A DNA stretch of 64,000 bases, from assembly GCF_050947875.1 (NCBI RefSeq), contig NW_027460401.1:682001-746000 (forward strand). The letters run 5' to 3'. The first letter of the stretch is position 1, and every line of letters starts with the position of its first letter. The position numbers were made by a program, and so were the translations under genes. Positions 9,804 to 19,535 of the stretch are shown here, piece after piece. Below the pieces are notes generated by a model. The model worked only from the letters and a program-made list of their open reading frames with translations. It made no database searches and was not told where the DNA came from. Source of the stretch: Dermacentor variabilis (lineage: Eukaryota; Arthropoda; Arachnida; Ixodida; Ixodidae).

Positions 9804-9987
9804 TGACGCGTGTATTCTATGCAGACGACGACGACGATGGTAGCCCTAAGAGACTCCGCCTAGTGGGTCAGAGCGAGATTGGGTGAGGGCGAAGAAGACG
9901 TGTCTCTGCTCTGTTTGTTTTTGAACAGATTGTCCGGTTGTTCGTGAAGAACGTCTTCCTGTGTTCTGTCCGCGTTGTACCGCGACA
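9804..9987 (+). repeat. Gypsy-2 3' LTR
   Basis: Partner of 4851-5036, preceded by the purine-rich AGGGAGGGACAAA at 9791-9803, which serves as the polypurine tract. Confidence 0.82.
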
Positions 9988-10111
9988 ATATAATGTGTGA
10001 AAATTAGATACTTCCTTTTGCTTCTTGACAATTTGCATTTTTTGATAAAAAGCCATGTGCGTGTAACAAAGCATGAAGATGACAACACAACAGGTATGAT
10101 CAATATATGAT

Positions 10112-11180
10112 CCGAGGATTGTAGCAGCAGAACTTAAGGAACACGGACACAGAATGGACGACTAGACGAGGATGCAGCTGCACTGTCAACTGATTTCTTA
10201 ATTGAAATTACCACTCTTATTTATTTCGTCGCCATCGCTCTTACCTATCTGAGGCTGTCTCAAAACGGTGACTTCCTTTCTTGTCAAGGCGACTGACGGT
10301 GTGCTTACACATTGCGCTCCTGTTTTACTTATCTCAAATTCCTCAAGAATCTCCCGAGTTAGCCTATCGTTGTTCCTTTTCAGGACTTGCACTTAATGAA
10401 ATTTGGGGGTGCATGTGCTTACTTAGCTATCTTGTCCCTTCTTGTTCATTTCGCAATGTTTAGTGCAAGGCCAGATTGCTGCCAGGGGTCCCTGAAAGTG
10501 ATGATGCATGCTCTCTTGTTCGAACATTACGGCATCATCCTGTTTGCTCTGTGTATTGTTTTCCACAGGACAGGATGATGGTGTACACTACTCCTTTGAC
10601 ACAATCGCAGTATCTGCTCTGGTGTGTGATCTGGCATTGTGGTTCCTTTTTTTCCTGGTTCACTCGTGCGCACATACTTTTTCCCTTGTTCGGTAACATA
10701 CACGGTATCCGAGTAGTGTGCTCAGCACCAATCTTGATGAGATTGTGGGTCAGTCCATGCACATATGTAATTTTTGCAGAATTGTTTTTGGCATCCACAA
10801 CTTCAGGTCTGCTTTTGCTTTCTTTTAATCTTCTCTGCGAGGCCTTCAGCTATGCTGCATAGCATTGACACGGCTTGTTTTTCCCTGTATTTTTCAGCCT
10901 ACTTAACTGCCGCTGAAAACTTTGTTCATTTTGATGCTGGCATGATTTCTTTAGTGCTGAACTAAACGCTGCGCTCGCTATTGCCCTTTTTATAGTCTTG
11001 AAATGGCTTGACGTGAAGGGAAGGAATTGTTTCTGTGCTCTGGGCTCGTACCCCCAGTGTATATGTCCTGGTTGGAATTTTAGTAAAATGTCGAGGAACT
11101 GCAGGGCACTGTGGTTCGGACGCTCATAAGGGAAGTTCAGCTCTGGGAACGTTGATCGAAAGGACTCTAGTACGGTGTCC
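10112..11180 (-). pseudogene. PLE1 RT thumb, GIY-YIG endonuclease and 3' end
   Basis: On the minus strand 11180-~10850 encodes the PLE thumb segment (SALQFLDILL, a YEPR motif, an LPFTSSHFKTIKRAI stretch). This is followed by the endonuclease with GVVYTIILSCGKQYTEQTG near 10540-10610 and the conserved C-terminal block CVSTPSVALTRKEVTVL near 10230-10290. The usual YIG of the GIY-YIG fold reads YTE here. Several stops and frameshifts break it. Confidence 0.8.
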
Positions 11181-11184
11181 TTAA

Positions 11185-12489
11185 AGGGGTTGGGATACCA
11201 AATTTTGAGGCTATAAAAAGCATGTTGTAGGCTGCTTCCGTATGCAAGGACGCCCAGAACGAGGTATTGGACGCTGCAAACACTTCAAAATAATTTTAAT
11301 TCAGCTCCAAAAAGTCATTAAAAACTCCTTCTCGTAGTCGAGACCCATCGCTAGCGCGGCAGTTCTACGTCACAGAGGAGGAACGAAAATATTGACGTCA
11401 TAGCACATGGTACAAAAACGTGACGTATGATGAGTTGCGATGAAATGCCGATTACGGAGCCTGCTGAGCCGAGCGACCGAGCATAGCCTCCACTATGACC
11501 GAGCTACAGGCATATAGAAATCCTTTCTGAATGCAAAGAAGGGGTAAGGCGTGCAGGCACGGACACAAGAGGAGAGAAGTGGACAACACGAACGTTGCAC
11601 GGCGGCCCGCGAACGGCAAACTGCGTGCGGCGAGTTGCCGTGCGGACGGGCCTTTGCACGTTTGAGTGTAAAGCCCGTCCACTAGCCGGTCGACTCCGAA
11701 AGGGACCAGGATATGCGGCGTTCGTGTTGTTTGCTTCTCTCCTCGCATAGTCGCATAGTTCGGCAGCTCGGAGCGGTCTCTCGTTCGCTTGGCCTTTCTC
11801 AATGTGAGGGCCCGTCCACGTTACCGGCACGGAAACTCGCCGCACGCCGTTTGCCGTTCGCGGGCCCCCGTGCGCCGGTGGTTTTGCTCGCGAACGGCGA
11901 GATTTCCTCGCCGTAGAGAGGACGGGCCCGGGATCCATTTGTGCGGCAGCCGTACGGCGAAGCGTCCAATCAGCGACCGAAATGTGGTCACTCTGGCACC
12001 GACGGCAGCTTCACCGCCTCTGATCGTTCGGTGCCGCCGATATCGTTGCTAGGCCTTTTCCGATTTACTTCAAAGCTAAATTACGGCGCTTCGGAATGAA
12101 TCACCGACTCTCACAAGCCGCAATATTTTCTTACCGTTGTTGTCGCTCTTCGCAATAATTATAATCATCGCGACATGCACTTCGTATCGCCAGTTGTTGA
12201 CCTCTGCTGGCAGAGCACGCGTATGCGCGAGCAGACGACGCAGCATAGTTTTACGTCACTATTTTTTGTGGTCCACGCGACCAAGCCATGTTGCGTTGCC
12301 TCCTCTGTGACGTCATAGCATCCCCTGGAGCCCAGAAACCGAAACCGAAATCGCTCGGTATAATAATGCTATTATTAAATTATTTATCGGATATATATGA
12401 ATCCCGCTGTGTGTATCGTGCTCCCTGAAGCATGACGCAACGTTTGAATCAACAAACGCATGAACGAAAATTTTGATGTCTCCACCCCT
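11185..12489. mobile_element. TTAA-type TIR element, non-autonomous
   Basis: A 1,305-bp insertion flanked by TTAA at 11181-11184 and 12490-12493. Its ends are inverted: AGGGGTTGGGATACCAAATT at the left and, reverse-complemented, AGGGGTGGAGACATCAAAAT at the right. It holds no transposase frame that I recognise. It sits inside the PLE1 RT, and removing it with one TTAA makes the RT frame continuous. TTAA duplication points to the piggyBac or Kolobok superfamilies. Which one cannot be decided from the ends alone. The middle (11600-12050) is CpG-rich, with direct and inverted sub-repeats around CGTGCGGCGAG. Confidence 0.8.
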
Positions 12490-12493
12490 TTAA

Positions 12494-12520
12494 GTTGTTG
12501 GTAATCGGTTGCATTCTCTT
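12494..12520 (-). pseudogene. PLE1 RT short internal piece
   Basis: A 27-bp remnant of the PLE1 reverse transcriptase caught between the TTAA element and PLE2. On the minus strand it reads in frame into the thumb segment at 11180 once the TTAA element is removed. Confidence 0.65.
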
Positions 12521-12735
12521 TCAATAGATGAAGCGCCAATAATGACGGCACACTAGGAAGGAACAAAGACAGGGCAAGGCACTACTTGCAACTGTTTATT
12601 GAAGTCAAAGGTGGCTGATTATATAGCCATGGGGAGAGGGGGGCGAAAAAAGAGGAACACTTATTATGTGAATGCGCACGTGCGAGAACACTGAAGATAT
12701 ATATGAAGGGAATCACGTTTAATCTAAATCTAATA

Positions 12736-13412
12736 CCCGTGTCACACGGGCGTTTGGAAGGCCTTCCAACCGATAATCAGTTGACTCAATGGTCAAGTTC
12801 GAGCTGCTACGCGGGCGGTTTCAAAGGCCGCCGAGTCAATAGTCTATCGAGTCAACGGATCACCCTACAACTCTATCGAAATCTCGATGGCCTTTGAGCA
12901 ACGGAAGCGGAAACAGCGCGAACATGCCCTCTCGTTCACAGTGTGCTCGTACTCACGGTTAGAAAGAACAAATCAAACCAAATGCTCTAAAAATACTATA
13001 TATGAGTGTTAATCATTATTCAATAAGGTGTTTTTGCCACTTGACATGTGCGAACACACACCAAAACGGCAGCCGCATCGAGCGGTACAAACGTTGCCGC
13101 AGTTTCGCTACTCAAGAACTTAAAAACTAAACATATATGTATGGCAATGTATAAACAAATTTTTTAAATGTATAAACAAACATAAAATAAATTATAGTGC
13201 TTTTAAATGGTTTTAATGTTTAACTTTTCGTGACATGAAACCGAAAATAAAGATCCGCAGCGCCACACAATTTTGCGAGAAACGCCTGAACCACTCAACG
13301 GCCTTTCAAAAGTGCCGTGTAGCAGCGCGACAACTCCTTTGAGTCGATAGAGTTGTGGCGTTTCGAAGGCCGTCGACTGGAAGGCCTTCCAAATGTGCCC
13401 GTGTGACACATG
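12736..13412. mobile_element. TA-flanked MITE with CCCGTGTCACACGGGC ends
   Basis: A 677-bp insertion in the 3' region of PLE2, flanked by TA at 12734-12735 and 13413-13414. The left end reads CCCGTGTCACACGGGCGTTT and the right end is its imperfect inverse, each followed inward by a TTGGAAGGCCTTCCA palindrome. There is no coding capacity; the middle is AT-rich. TA duplication suggests Tc1/mariner or a related group. The undisturbed 3' copy of PLE2 at 15960-16000 shows the empty site. Confidence 0.75.
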
Positions 13413-13414
13413 TA

Positions 13415-13709
13415 TAAAACCTATCTATGAACATGCTTAGATTTGTGTAAATATTCAGAGACGGGGTGCTGACACAGGCGTCTCCTCTTTTCTTAATCTG
13501 GTTGGCCTCCAACAATTCATGCGCCACAGAATCTTTACTTTTAAACGAGATCGTTGTATCATGAAGCCTTGCTTCACATACTTGTTTCTTCTCATTCCCG
13601 CAGGCCTTGCAATGAAGCGGCAAGTTTGAACCTTATCCATTTTTCAATGAAAGCAGGCAGGTTCCCGCAGGCATTCCCGCAGGCATTCATTAATACATCG
13701 GCCAGTTTG
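13415..13709 (-). pseudogene. PLE2 endonuclease C-terminal part
   Basis: Minus-strand frame with LPLHCKACGNEKK, then the PLE C-terminal signature HELLEANQIKKRGDACVSTP. It continues the GIY-YIG domain interrupted at 13710 by a hAT-like MITE. A closely similar copy lies in the opposite orientation at 15720-15950. Confidence 0.75.
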
Positions 13710-13717
13710 GCCGATAT

Positions 13718-14028
13718 CACGGAGTAAGACATTTAGGAGGTGAAACTCCCGTCAGCGCGAGCGAGCGCGGGCGACCAGATAAGGTCACAATTGTTGTATG
13801 CGCCGACAGGGCCGTATACAGTGGCGGTGCCATGCGGCGCGTCGTAGAAGCCGCAGCGAAAAAAAAAATGCAGCGCCCGGGCAGGCGGCTTCGGCGCGCT
13901 CTCAACGGCATTAATTTCTTTCCAGGCCGCCAGGCGCCGCCATCACGATAACGGCTCCGCGAGCTTGTGACCTTTTCTGGTCGCCGCAAACAGCGGAGTT
14001 TCCACTCCTAAATGTTTCTTGCTCCGTG
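13718..14028. mobile_element. hAT-like MITE with 8-bp target duplication
   Basis: A 311-bp element with 8-bp duplications GCCGATAT at 13710-13717 and 14029-14036. Its termini are inverted: CACGGAGTAAGACATTTAGG at the left and the inverse of CCTAAATGTTTCTTGCTCCGTG at the right. It interrupts the GIY-YIG endonuclease of PLE2 just after the YIG region. The 8-bp duplication and CA-starting termini fit hAT. No transposase is encoded. Confidence 0.8.
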
Positions 14029-14036
14029 GCCGATAT

Positions 14037-14155
14037 ACTCTTTCCCACACTTCAGTGGTATACGACCCCTTCTTCACACTTAACAAAAGGGTTCGTATGT
14101 TTAATAGAACACCCGACTTTTTTAGTCATCCGAACCAATCAGGCGGCACAAAGTA
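14037..14155 (-). pseudogene. PLE2 GIY-YIG endonuclease, N-terminal part
   Basis: The minus strand carries KCEEGVVYH, then after a frameshift KCGKEYIG, which is the GIY-YIG catalytic start. The same sequence occurs inverted at 15640-15720. Here the YIG motif is intact, unlike PLE1. Confidence 0.72.
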
Positions 14156-14888
14156 CAGTAAGCTCTCTCTTGTACGAACGCCGGTTTATCGAATATTTCA
14201 GAATAACGAACTTTTTAAAAATCCCCGGCAGTTTTCTTACAGATTCTATGCAAAAATGTTTCACTTAAACGAATTTCGGAACAGTCAATATCTCAGTTTA
14301 ACGAACTCGTTCAGAGGACCAAGCCTTGCACTGCAGGCGACCCCACCGATACCCGCCCTCACCAAACCGCCGCTCCAGCGACAATGTAACATCGCTGGCG
14401 CGCCCCTGGGGCAAAGCGGCGGCGCGGAAAACGAACGGCAACGAGGCATGGCCTCCGAGATCACCCGCACAAAACGAGCAACCGTGTAATATCGCAGGCC
14501 ATGAACAAAGTAACATCGCTGGTGCTTACAACGCCGCCAGAGCAAAGCGGTGATCTGTCACACCACAAACCACGTGGTGTGTGTGTTTTTTTTTCCGACC
14601 GGCTAGTCCGTGGCATGGTCGTCGTCTCTTTCCATCCAGTCTCGTCGGTTCTGCGTGTGCACACAAACGACCCATGTGGTGTGTTTTTCATTGATATGTA
14701 CAAATTCCATTCCACACATTTCTAACACTATGGATGCCATGTCTTTTGCTCCATGAATTGCACTTCAAACTTTTGACTCTCTATGCCATGTCTTATGTTG
14801 GTCTAGTGAATATTCAGTTTAGTGAACTTTCAGTTAAGTGAACTATTTCTTTCGGTCCCTTGAAGTTCACTCAAGTGAGAGTTCACTG
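14156..14888. mobile_element. Tigger/pogo-like non-autonomous element
   Basis: A 733-bp insertion flanked by TA (14154-14155 and 14889-14890). The left terminus is CAGTAAGCTCTCTCTTGTAC and the right terminus, inverted, is CAGTGAACTCTCACTTGAGT. The subterminal regions repeat short GTTCACTNAA-type units. CAGT termini and TA duplication are typical of pogo/Tigger. No transposase frame is present. It lies between the RT and endonuclease of PLE2. Confidence 0.75.
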
Positions 14889-14890
14889 TA

Positions 14891-15630
14891 GCAAGTTTTC
14901 GGGGCGCAGAAAAAACCACAGGAATTTTGTATGTCACGGCGATGTGTTTAAGATTATGCACCACTTTATGAGATTATGGTATCACCACTGGTTTAGCTTT
15001 CTTTTCGAATGTTTGACCTTCACTTCTTTTTCTTTCTTTTTTCACTTTTTTCAATAACGCCTCCGAAACTGCGCTTAAAACCAAGCAAGGAAAGCCAGCC
15101 TTCCTCAACGTCAAAATCTGTTCGTCAAAGCTAGCTTGTGCCTTATGACAGCACAATTTTTTCAGGGCGGATTCGAGGCACATACTGGCATTCGCACGTT
15201 TAACAGTCTTGGAGTGTGTGGACTCGTACGGCAACAATTCCTTGCGGGCACGGGGTCGGTACATCCCGCAGAAACCTTCGTCAGTAAGGGTTATGTCAAG
15301 ATCTAAAAACTGCAAGCTGTTATCCTTGGCTAGTTCAAAAGTACAATCTAAGCCTTTGCCTTGCTGTTTAAGATAAGATAAAATGCCCTGCACATTATGC
15401 GAGTAAAGTCACAGGAGATCATTCCGTCAGTAAAATCAAAAATCGTCAACATACCTAAAAACCTTGAGCAATTTACCTCCGTCAAACACCTTGGATAGCG
15501 CTCTATCGATGCCCACAAGGAAAATGTTGCAATCTACGGGAGCGACGCACGAGCCAATACAAATTTCTTTCTTTTGCACATAAAACTGGGCTTGAAAACA
15601 AACAGCTGTTGAGCACAAATAAAACTCAAT
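14891..15630 (-). pseudogene. PLE2 reverse transcriptase, 5'-truncated
   Basis: The minus-strand segment ~15600-15436 has the PLE motifs KKEICIGSCVAPV and the catalytic FRYVDDF. The segment 15393-14974 has the thumb with NSLQFLDLDITL, a YRPRARKELLPYESTHS stretch and a Cys/His-rich segment. The domain ends near 14891 before the Tigger-like insertion. The N-terminal half of the RT is absent, and frameshifts near 15420 and 15600 disable it. Confidence 0.78.
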
Positions 15631-16195
15631 TAAACATACGAACCCTTTTGTTAAGTGTGAAGAAGGGGTCATATACCGCTGAAGTGTGGGAAAGAGTATA
15701 TCGGCCAAACTGGCCGATGTATTAATCAATGACTGCAGGAACATAAGCTTTCATTGAAAAATACACAAGGTTAAAACTTGCCGCTTCATTGCAAGGCCTG
15801 TGGGAATGAGAAGAAGCAAGTATGTGAAGCAAGGCTTCATGGTAACAATCATATTTAAATGTCAAGATTCTGTGGCGTGTGAATTGTTGGAGGCCAACCA
15901 GATTAAGAGGGGACCCCGCCTGTGTCAGCACCCCGTCTCTGAATATTTACACAAATGAAAGCATGTTCACAGATACGTTTTAGATTTAGATTAAACGCGA
16001 TTTCCTTAATATATATCTTCAGTGTTCTCGCACGTGCGCATTCACATAATCAATGTTCCTCTTTTTTGGCCCCCCTCTTCCCATGGCTATATAATCAGCC
16101 GCCTTTGACTTCAATAAACAGTTGCAAGTAGCGCCTTGTCCTGTCTTTGTTCCTTCCTAGTGTGCCATCACTACTGGTGCTTCATCTATTGAAAG
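15631..16195 (+). pseudogene. Inverted PLE2 3' fragment (endonuclease and 3' UTR)
   Basis: Plus-strand copy of the PLE2 endonuclease and 3' end. It has KCGKEYIGQTGRC near 15680-15720 and the CELLEANQIKRGPR segment near 15880, followed by a 3' UTR matching the inverse of 12521-12735. It forms the 5' repeat of PLE2 in head-to-head orientation with the RT part, an arrangement known for Penelope elements. Confidence 0.75.
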
Positions 16196-16566
16196 CTATG
16201 CACCAACTAGCCCCACAACGTGTTTTATTGCATTCTCTGTTTGGCATAGTATCAAGAAGTTGTCCACATATCAATAGATCCGTGTGACACGCCTTTCCTT
16301 GATGGATCCTTGAATTTTCTTGTCGCATGCTGCGAAGTACAAGTCACTCAGAATTGGTGCTATTTTTGATCCAATGCAGACCCCTCTGTTTTGGGCAAAC
16401 AAGGTACCACCATGTACAGTGATTGTGGCAGCGAAATAGGCGCTCAGCAGCTCCGAGAAGGTCTCCACAGACATTGCTACGGAGTTTTGAAATGGAATGG
16501 CTCCTTGCACCATGATGGTCTCTCTCACATTCATCAAATCCGCATGCGGTATTGAATAATACATAT
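16196..16566 (-). pseudogene. PLE1 RT middle part
   Basis: Minus-strand frame beginning MYYSIPHADL, then the PLE motif NRGVCIGSKIAPILSDLYF. The catalytic segment reads stop-YVDNFLIL, so the RT active site has lost its second Asp (DN for DD) and carries a stop. It is the direct continuation of the ORF at 22380-23512 across gypsy-3. Confidence 0.8.
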
Positions 16567-16729
16567 TATTACGATATGATCAAGCGATGCTCAAGAAACG
16601 AGCCGCCGCGAGAACCGCGATGAAGTTGGTCGGTGCGCTTGGCGCGAGCGAGTGTCGGCCTGGCTGCCTGGCTCCAGTGTAAATAGCCTGTAAATAGCGT
16701 CTTCTGTCTGTGTCTTTCCACACGCAACA
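16567..16729 (+). repeat. Gypsy-3 5' LTR
   Basis: 163 bp, ending GCAACA. It pairs with 22217-22379 with about six mismatches. The element does not start with canonical TG but with TATTACG in both copies. Confidence 0.82.
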
Positions 16730-16801
16730 TTCTGGTGGAGGTCAGCGATCCCTTACCCTACCACGGAACTCAGAAGTGGTCGGCACACCGAGCTTGTCAC
16801 C

Positions 16802-17986
16802 ATGCCTCCCGGTGACGCGCCCACCTGTGCAACGGCTTCGGCTTGTCCCACTGCTCCAATCGTCACGGTCGCCCCACATCGCGACCCAAGTGTGTTCTCT
16901 GGCTTGGAAGGGCAGGATGTTGACGACTGGATCAAACTCTATGAACACGCCAGTGCTAATAACAGGTGGGACCCAACGATTATGCTCGCCAATGCCATCT
17001 TTTATCTCGGTGGCACCCCACGCGTGTGGCACCAAACACATGACGACGAGATAACCAGTTGGGAAAATTTCAAAGAGAAGCTACGGGAATTGTTCGGCGA
17101 CCCCATTGGGCGCAAGGCTGCCGCGAGAAAGGCTCTTGCGTCTCGGGTTCAGTCATCTACGGAGCCGTACGTTTCATACATCCTCGACGTCTTGGCTCTA
17201 TGCCACAAAGCTGACGATGCTATGTCCGAAGCCGATGAAGTGTCACATGTTCTAAAAGGCATCGCCGACGATGCTTTCAATTTGCTTGTTTTCGGCAATG
17301 TCACGACTATCGACGCACTCATCAAAGAATGCCGTCTCCTTGAACAAGCTAAGAGTCGCTGTATCACACACCACATCACGCGTCTACCCAACACTGCTGC
17401 TACGTCGACTTGTGAGGGTCGACCACGTCAGACCACCACCTGTGACGACGTCACCCGTATTGTTCGCCGCGAACTCGAGGCCACCTGTTCGCCAGCTTTC
17501 TCCATGACGCCTCCCGATCCTCCAGCAACGACCATTGCGATGATCCAGGCCGTCGTCCGACAGGAATTTGAGAACATGGGTCTGAACTCCGTGTGTTCCA
17601 CGTCTCAACCCAGCGTTCCCCAGTTCTCTAGCGGTCCTCCTCGTCCTCGGCAGTCCTTTTCCGCCGCATCTCGCCGCAACCCGTCCTATTGGCGTACCCC
17701 TGATGACCGGCCGATCTGCTTCCACCGCTGTCGCATCGGCCACGTTGCTCGTCACTGCCGCAACCGATGGCCACCACCTCCTCGGACATACACATCCGCT
17801 TATTCCCGCACCTTTGGACCTTCCGTTCCCTATACCGCCCGTCATGAATCCACTGCCGCTGATGTTCCTGCTCCGAACCTTCGGTACAGCCGCTTGCCCT
17901 CACCTCGACGCCATCAGTCTCGTTCGCCCCAACCCCGTCGCTTCTCTTCGCCGCCTATCGCCTCCCGGATCCAGCCGGAAAACTAG
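16802..17986 (+). CDS. Gypsy-3 Gag
   Basis: A 394-codon frame from the first ATG after the primer-binding site. The capsid-like region (DVDDWIKLYEHASANNRW, WENFKEKLRELF) is similar to Gag of gypsy-2. The nucleocapsid knuckle reads CFHRCRIGHVARHC, so the second Cys of the CCHC motif has become Arg and the next residue Cys. The tail is Ser/Pro/Arg-rich. Frame intact, knuckle probably not functional. Confidence 0.78.
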   Translation: MPPGDAPTCATASACPTAPIVTVAPHRDPSVFSGLEGQDVDDWIKLYEHASANNRWDPTIMLANAIFYLGGTPRVWHQTHDDEITSWENFKEKLRELFGDPIGRKAAARKALASRVQSSTEPYVSYILDVLALCHKADDAMSEADEVSHVLKGIADDAFNLLVFGNVTTIDALIKECRLLEQAKSRCITHHITRLPNTAATSTCEGRPRQTTTCDDVTRIVRRELEATCSPAFSMTPPDPPATTIAMIQAVVRQEFENMGLNSVCSTSQPSVPQFSSGPPRPRQSFSAASRRNPSYWRTPDDRPICFHRCRIGHVARHCRNRWPPPPRTYTSAYSRTFGPSVPYTARHESTAADVPAPNLRYSRLPSPRRHQSRSPQPRRFSSPPIASRIQPEN

Positions 17987-18015
17987 GCACTGCAGCTTCT
18001 GGAGGTGAAGCTGCG

Positions 18016-18829
18016 TTGTCGACCCTGCCCTCAAATCCTCTGCTCACGTTACCCACGAACCGAAACCTTCTTCACGTTGACGTTGACGGCTATCCTGTCA
18101 CGGCACTCATTGATACAGGAGCACATCTTTCAACTATGAGTGCTGCCTTCCGACGACGACTGAACAAGCTCCTCACCCCAGCGTCGGCACGTGTCGTCCG
18201 CGTTGCGGATGGTGGTACTGTGCCTATCATCGGCATGTGTACGGCACGCGTCAGCATCGCCGGCCACCACACTCCTGTCCTCTTCACCGTAATTGCTCAT
18301 TGCCCCAACGACCTCATTCTCGGCCTCGATTTTCTCTCCGCAAATTCTGCTCTTATTGACTGCTCTGCCAGTACCCTTCGCCTTGAGTTGCCGATGCTCG
18401 CAGAAGCTTCTGGCGCACACCACTGCCGCTTACGTCCCACCGGCTTTCTTCGCCTGCCACCGAAGTCCATAGCCTACATTGAACTGTTGTCTTTTCCACC
18501 AGTTTCTGATGGCGAGTACCTCGTCACTCCTCTGCCCGACATTCCTATAAGGTATGACGTTACAGTGCCTCCCAGTATACTTAATATTACTGGGAACCGC
18601 ACTCGCATGCCTGTCTAACTTTGGATTGGCAAAGCGAATTCTACCGCAAGGTATTTGCCTTGCCACCGTTGATTGTCTCGGCGACCAATACGTGGCAGCG
18701 TTATCGACCGATGGTTCTCGCGAGCTTAGCAGGCCCCTCGCGCCAGCCTCGGGTGCCGATCCCAATATAAAGAAAATGGTTGCGATGGACCTGTCCTCGG
18801 CGCAGGCTGAAGAGCTTTGCCAAGTATTA
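18016..18829 (+). pseudogene. Gypsy-3 protease and pre-RT region
   Basis: The frame 18016-18618 carries a retropepsin active site, IDTGAHLSTM, and the flap-distal LILGLDFL motif. After a frameshift near 18600 the linker continues in another frame to 18829, where the 701-bp TIR element interrupts it. The downstream continuation at 19531 is in frame across the duplication. Confidence 0.75.
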
Positions 18830-19530
18830 GAGAGTTTTAGAATAGGGGCCCCAAACGTTTTGGGGCACCAAAGAAATAGCGTCGAAGCCACTGCGCATGC
18901 GCAAGACGCAAACTCCGTTTGGGTTTTGCGTTGGGAACGCTATTTCACCGATTTAGCGGGAGCCCAAATAGCGGCCCCAAAAGCTTTGCGTCGGCAAACA
19001 TGGCGGCACCCATCGAAGCGACGGCTCTAACCTAGCACAAAACTGGGTTCGATTCGCGGTAACGCGTGAAGTTCGCATGCTAGGAGAAGTGAGTGTGGTT
19101 ATCGCTTTCTCTCAACTAGCGTGTGTTATGAAGATTGACTCATTAGACGCCGCTGATTTTGAATTCGATTGTGGATTGTATGGCTCGTAGGCCTAACACA
19201 GCTAAGCTTGGCTGGTGAAGGCTAGTAAAGTTGGTTTGCTCAAAACTAAGCGTAACTAATTGTTTGCTGCTTACAGAGAATAACCTCTAAATAGTACTTA
19301 AACGCGAATACACGCAAGTAAAAATTATTATTCCTATTATAAAATGGTATATTTTATCTAATTATTTCTAATAGTTTTTCTTTGACGCCGTAGTGGCGCT
19401 GTCAGCGCAAAACGCTATCCGCAAACGTCAAACCCTATTCTAAAACTCTTGACTCCTACGTGCCCCAACGCTAACACCCGCAAAGCTCTTTGGGGCCCCA
19501 AACTATTGGGGCCCCTATTCTAAAACTCCC
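18830..19530. mobile_element. 701-bp TIR element with TATTA duplication
   Basis: Flanked by TATTA at 18825-18829 and 19531-19535. The ~45-bp termini are inverted: GAGAGTTTTAGAATAGGGGC at the left and, inverted, GGGAGTTTTAGAATAGGGGC at the right, both followed by GGGGCCCC-type palindromes. It lies inside gypsy-3, and excision with one TATTA restores the pol frame. No transposase is encoded. A 5-bp duplication with GRGAGTTTTAG ends does not match a superfamily I can name with confidence. A much smaller relative lies at 34763-34846. Confidence 0.78.
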
Positions 19531-19535
19531 TATTA

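Larger units (their letters stand above)
4851..9987 (+). mobile_element. Gypsy-2: near-complete Ty3/gypsy element lacking RNase H
   Basis: A 5.1-kb plus-strand element with 186- and 184-bp LTRs (TG..CA). The primer-binding site starts TGGTGGAGGT at 5038. Gag, protease, RT and integrase follow, then a purine-rich AGGGAGGGACAAA directly before the 3' LTR. The pol frame stops just where RNase H should begin and resumes in the pre-integrase spacer, so RNase H has been deleted. One further frameshift lies near 8620. The flanks (CACAT left, ATATA right) do not form a clear target duplication. Its Gag and Pol are close in style to gypsy-3. Confidence 0.88.
12521..16195 (-). mobile_element. PLE2: second Penelope-like element inserted in PLE1
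   Basis: A minus-strand PLE of a different family, 5'-truncated within the RT and carrying at its 5' side an inverted copy of its own 3' end. Both outer ends share the sequence CTTTCAATAGATGAAGC in opposite orientation. Reading minus: inverted 3' fragment (16195-~15631, plus sense), RT (15630-14891), start of endonuclease (14155-14037), rest of endonuclease (13709-13415), 3' end (12735-12521). Three TIR elements interrupt it. Inverted partial repeats at the 5' side are known for Penelope elements. Confidence 0.8.

Noticed and set aside
4846..9992. Target duplication around gypsy-2
   Set aside because: The flanks CACAT and ATATA share too little to claim a duplication.
12500..16215. Target duplication around PLE2
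   Set aside because: The two outer ends of PLE2 are inverted copies, so the exact border is ambiguous and no convincing direct repeat was found.
19040..19070. tRNA-like B box (GGTTCGATTC) in the 701-bp TIR element, hence a SINE
   Set aside because: No A box at the expected distance upstream and no tail; the inverted ends and TATTA duplication explain the element.
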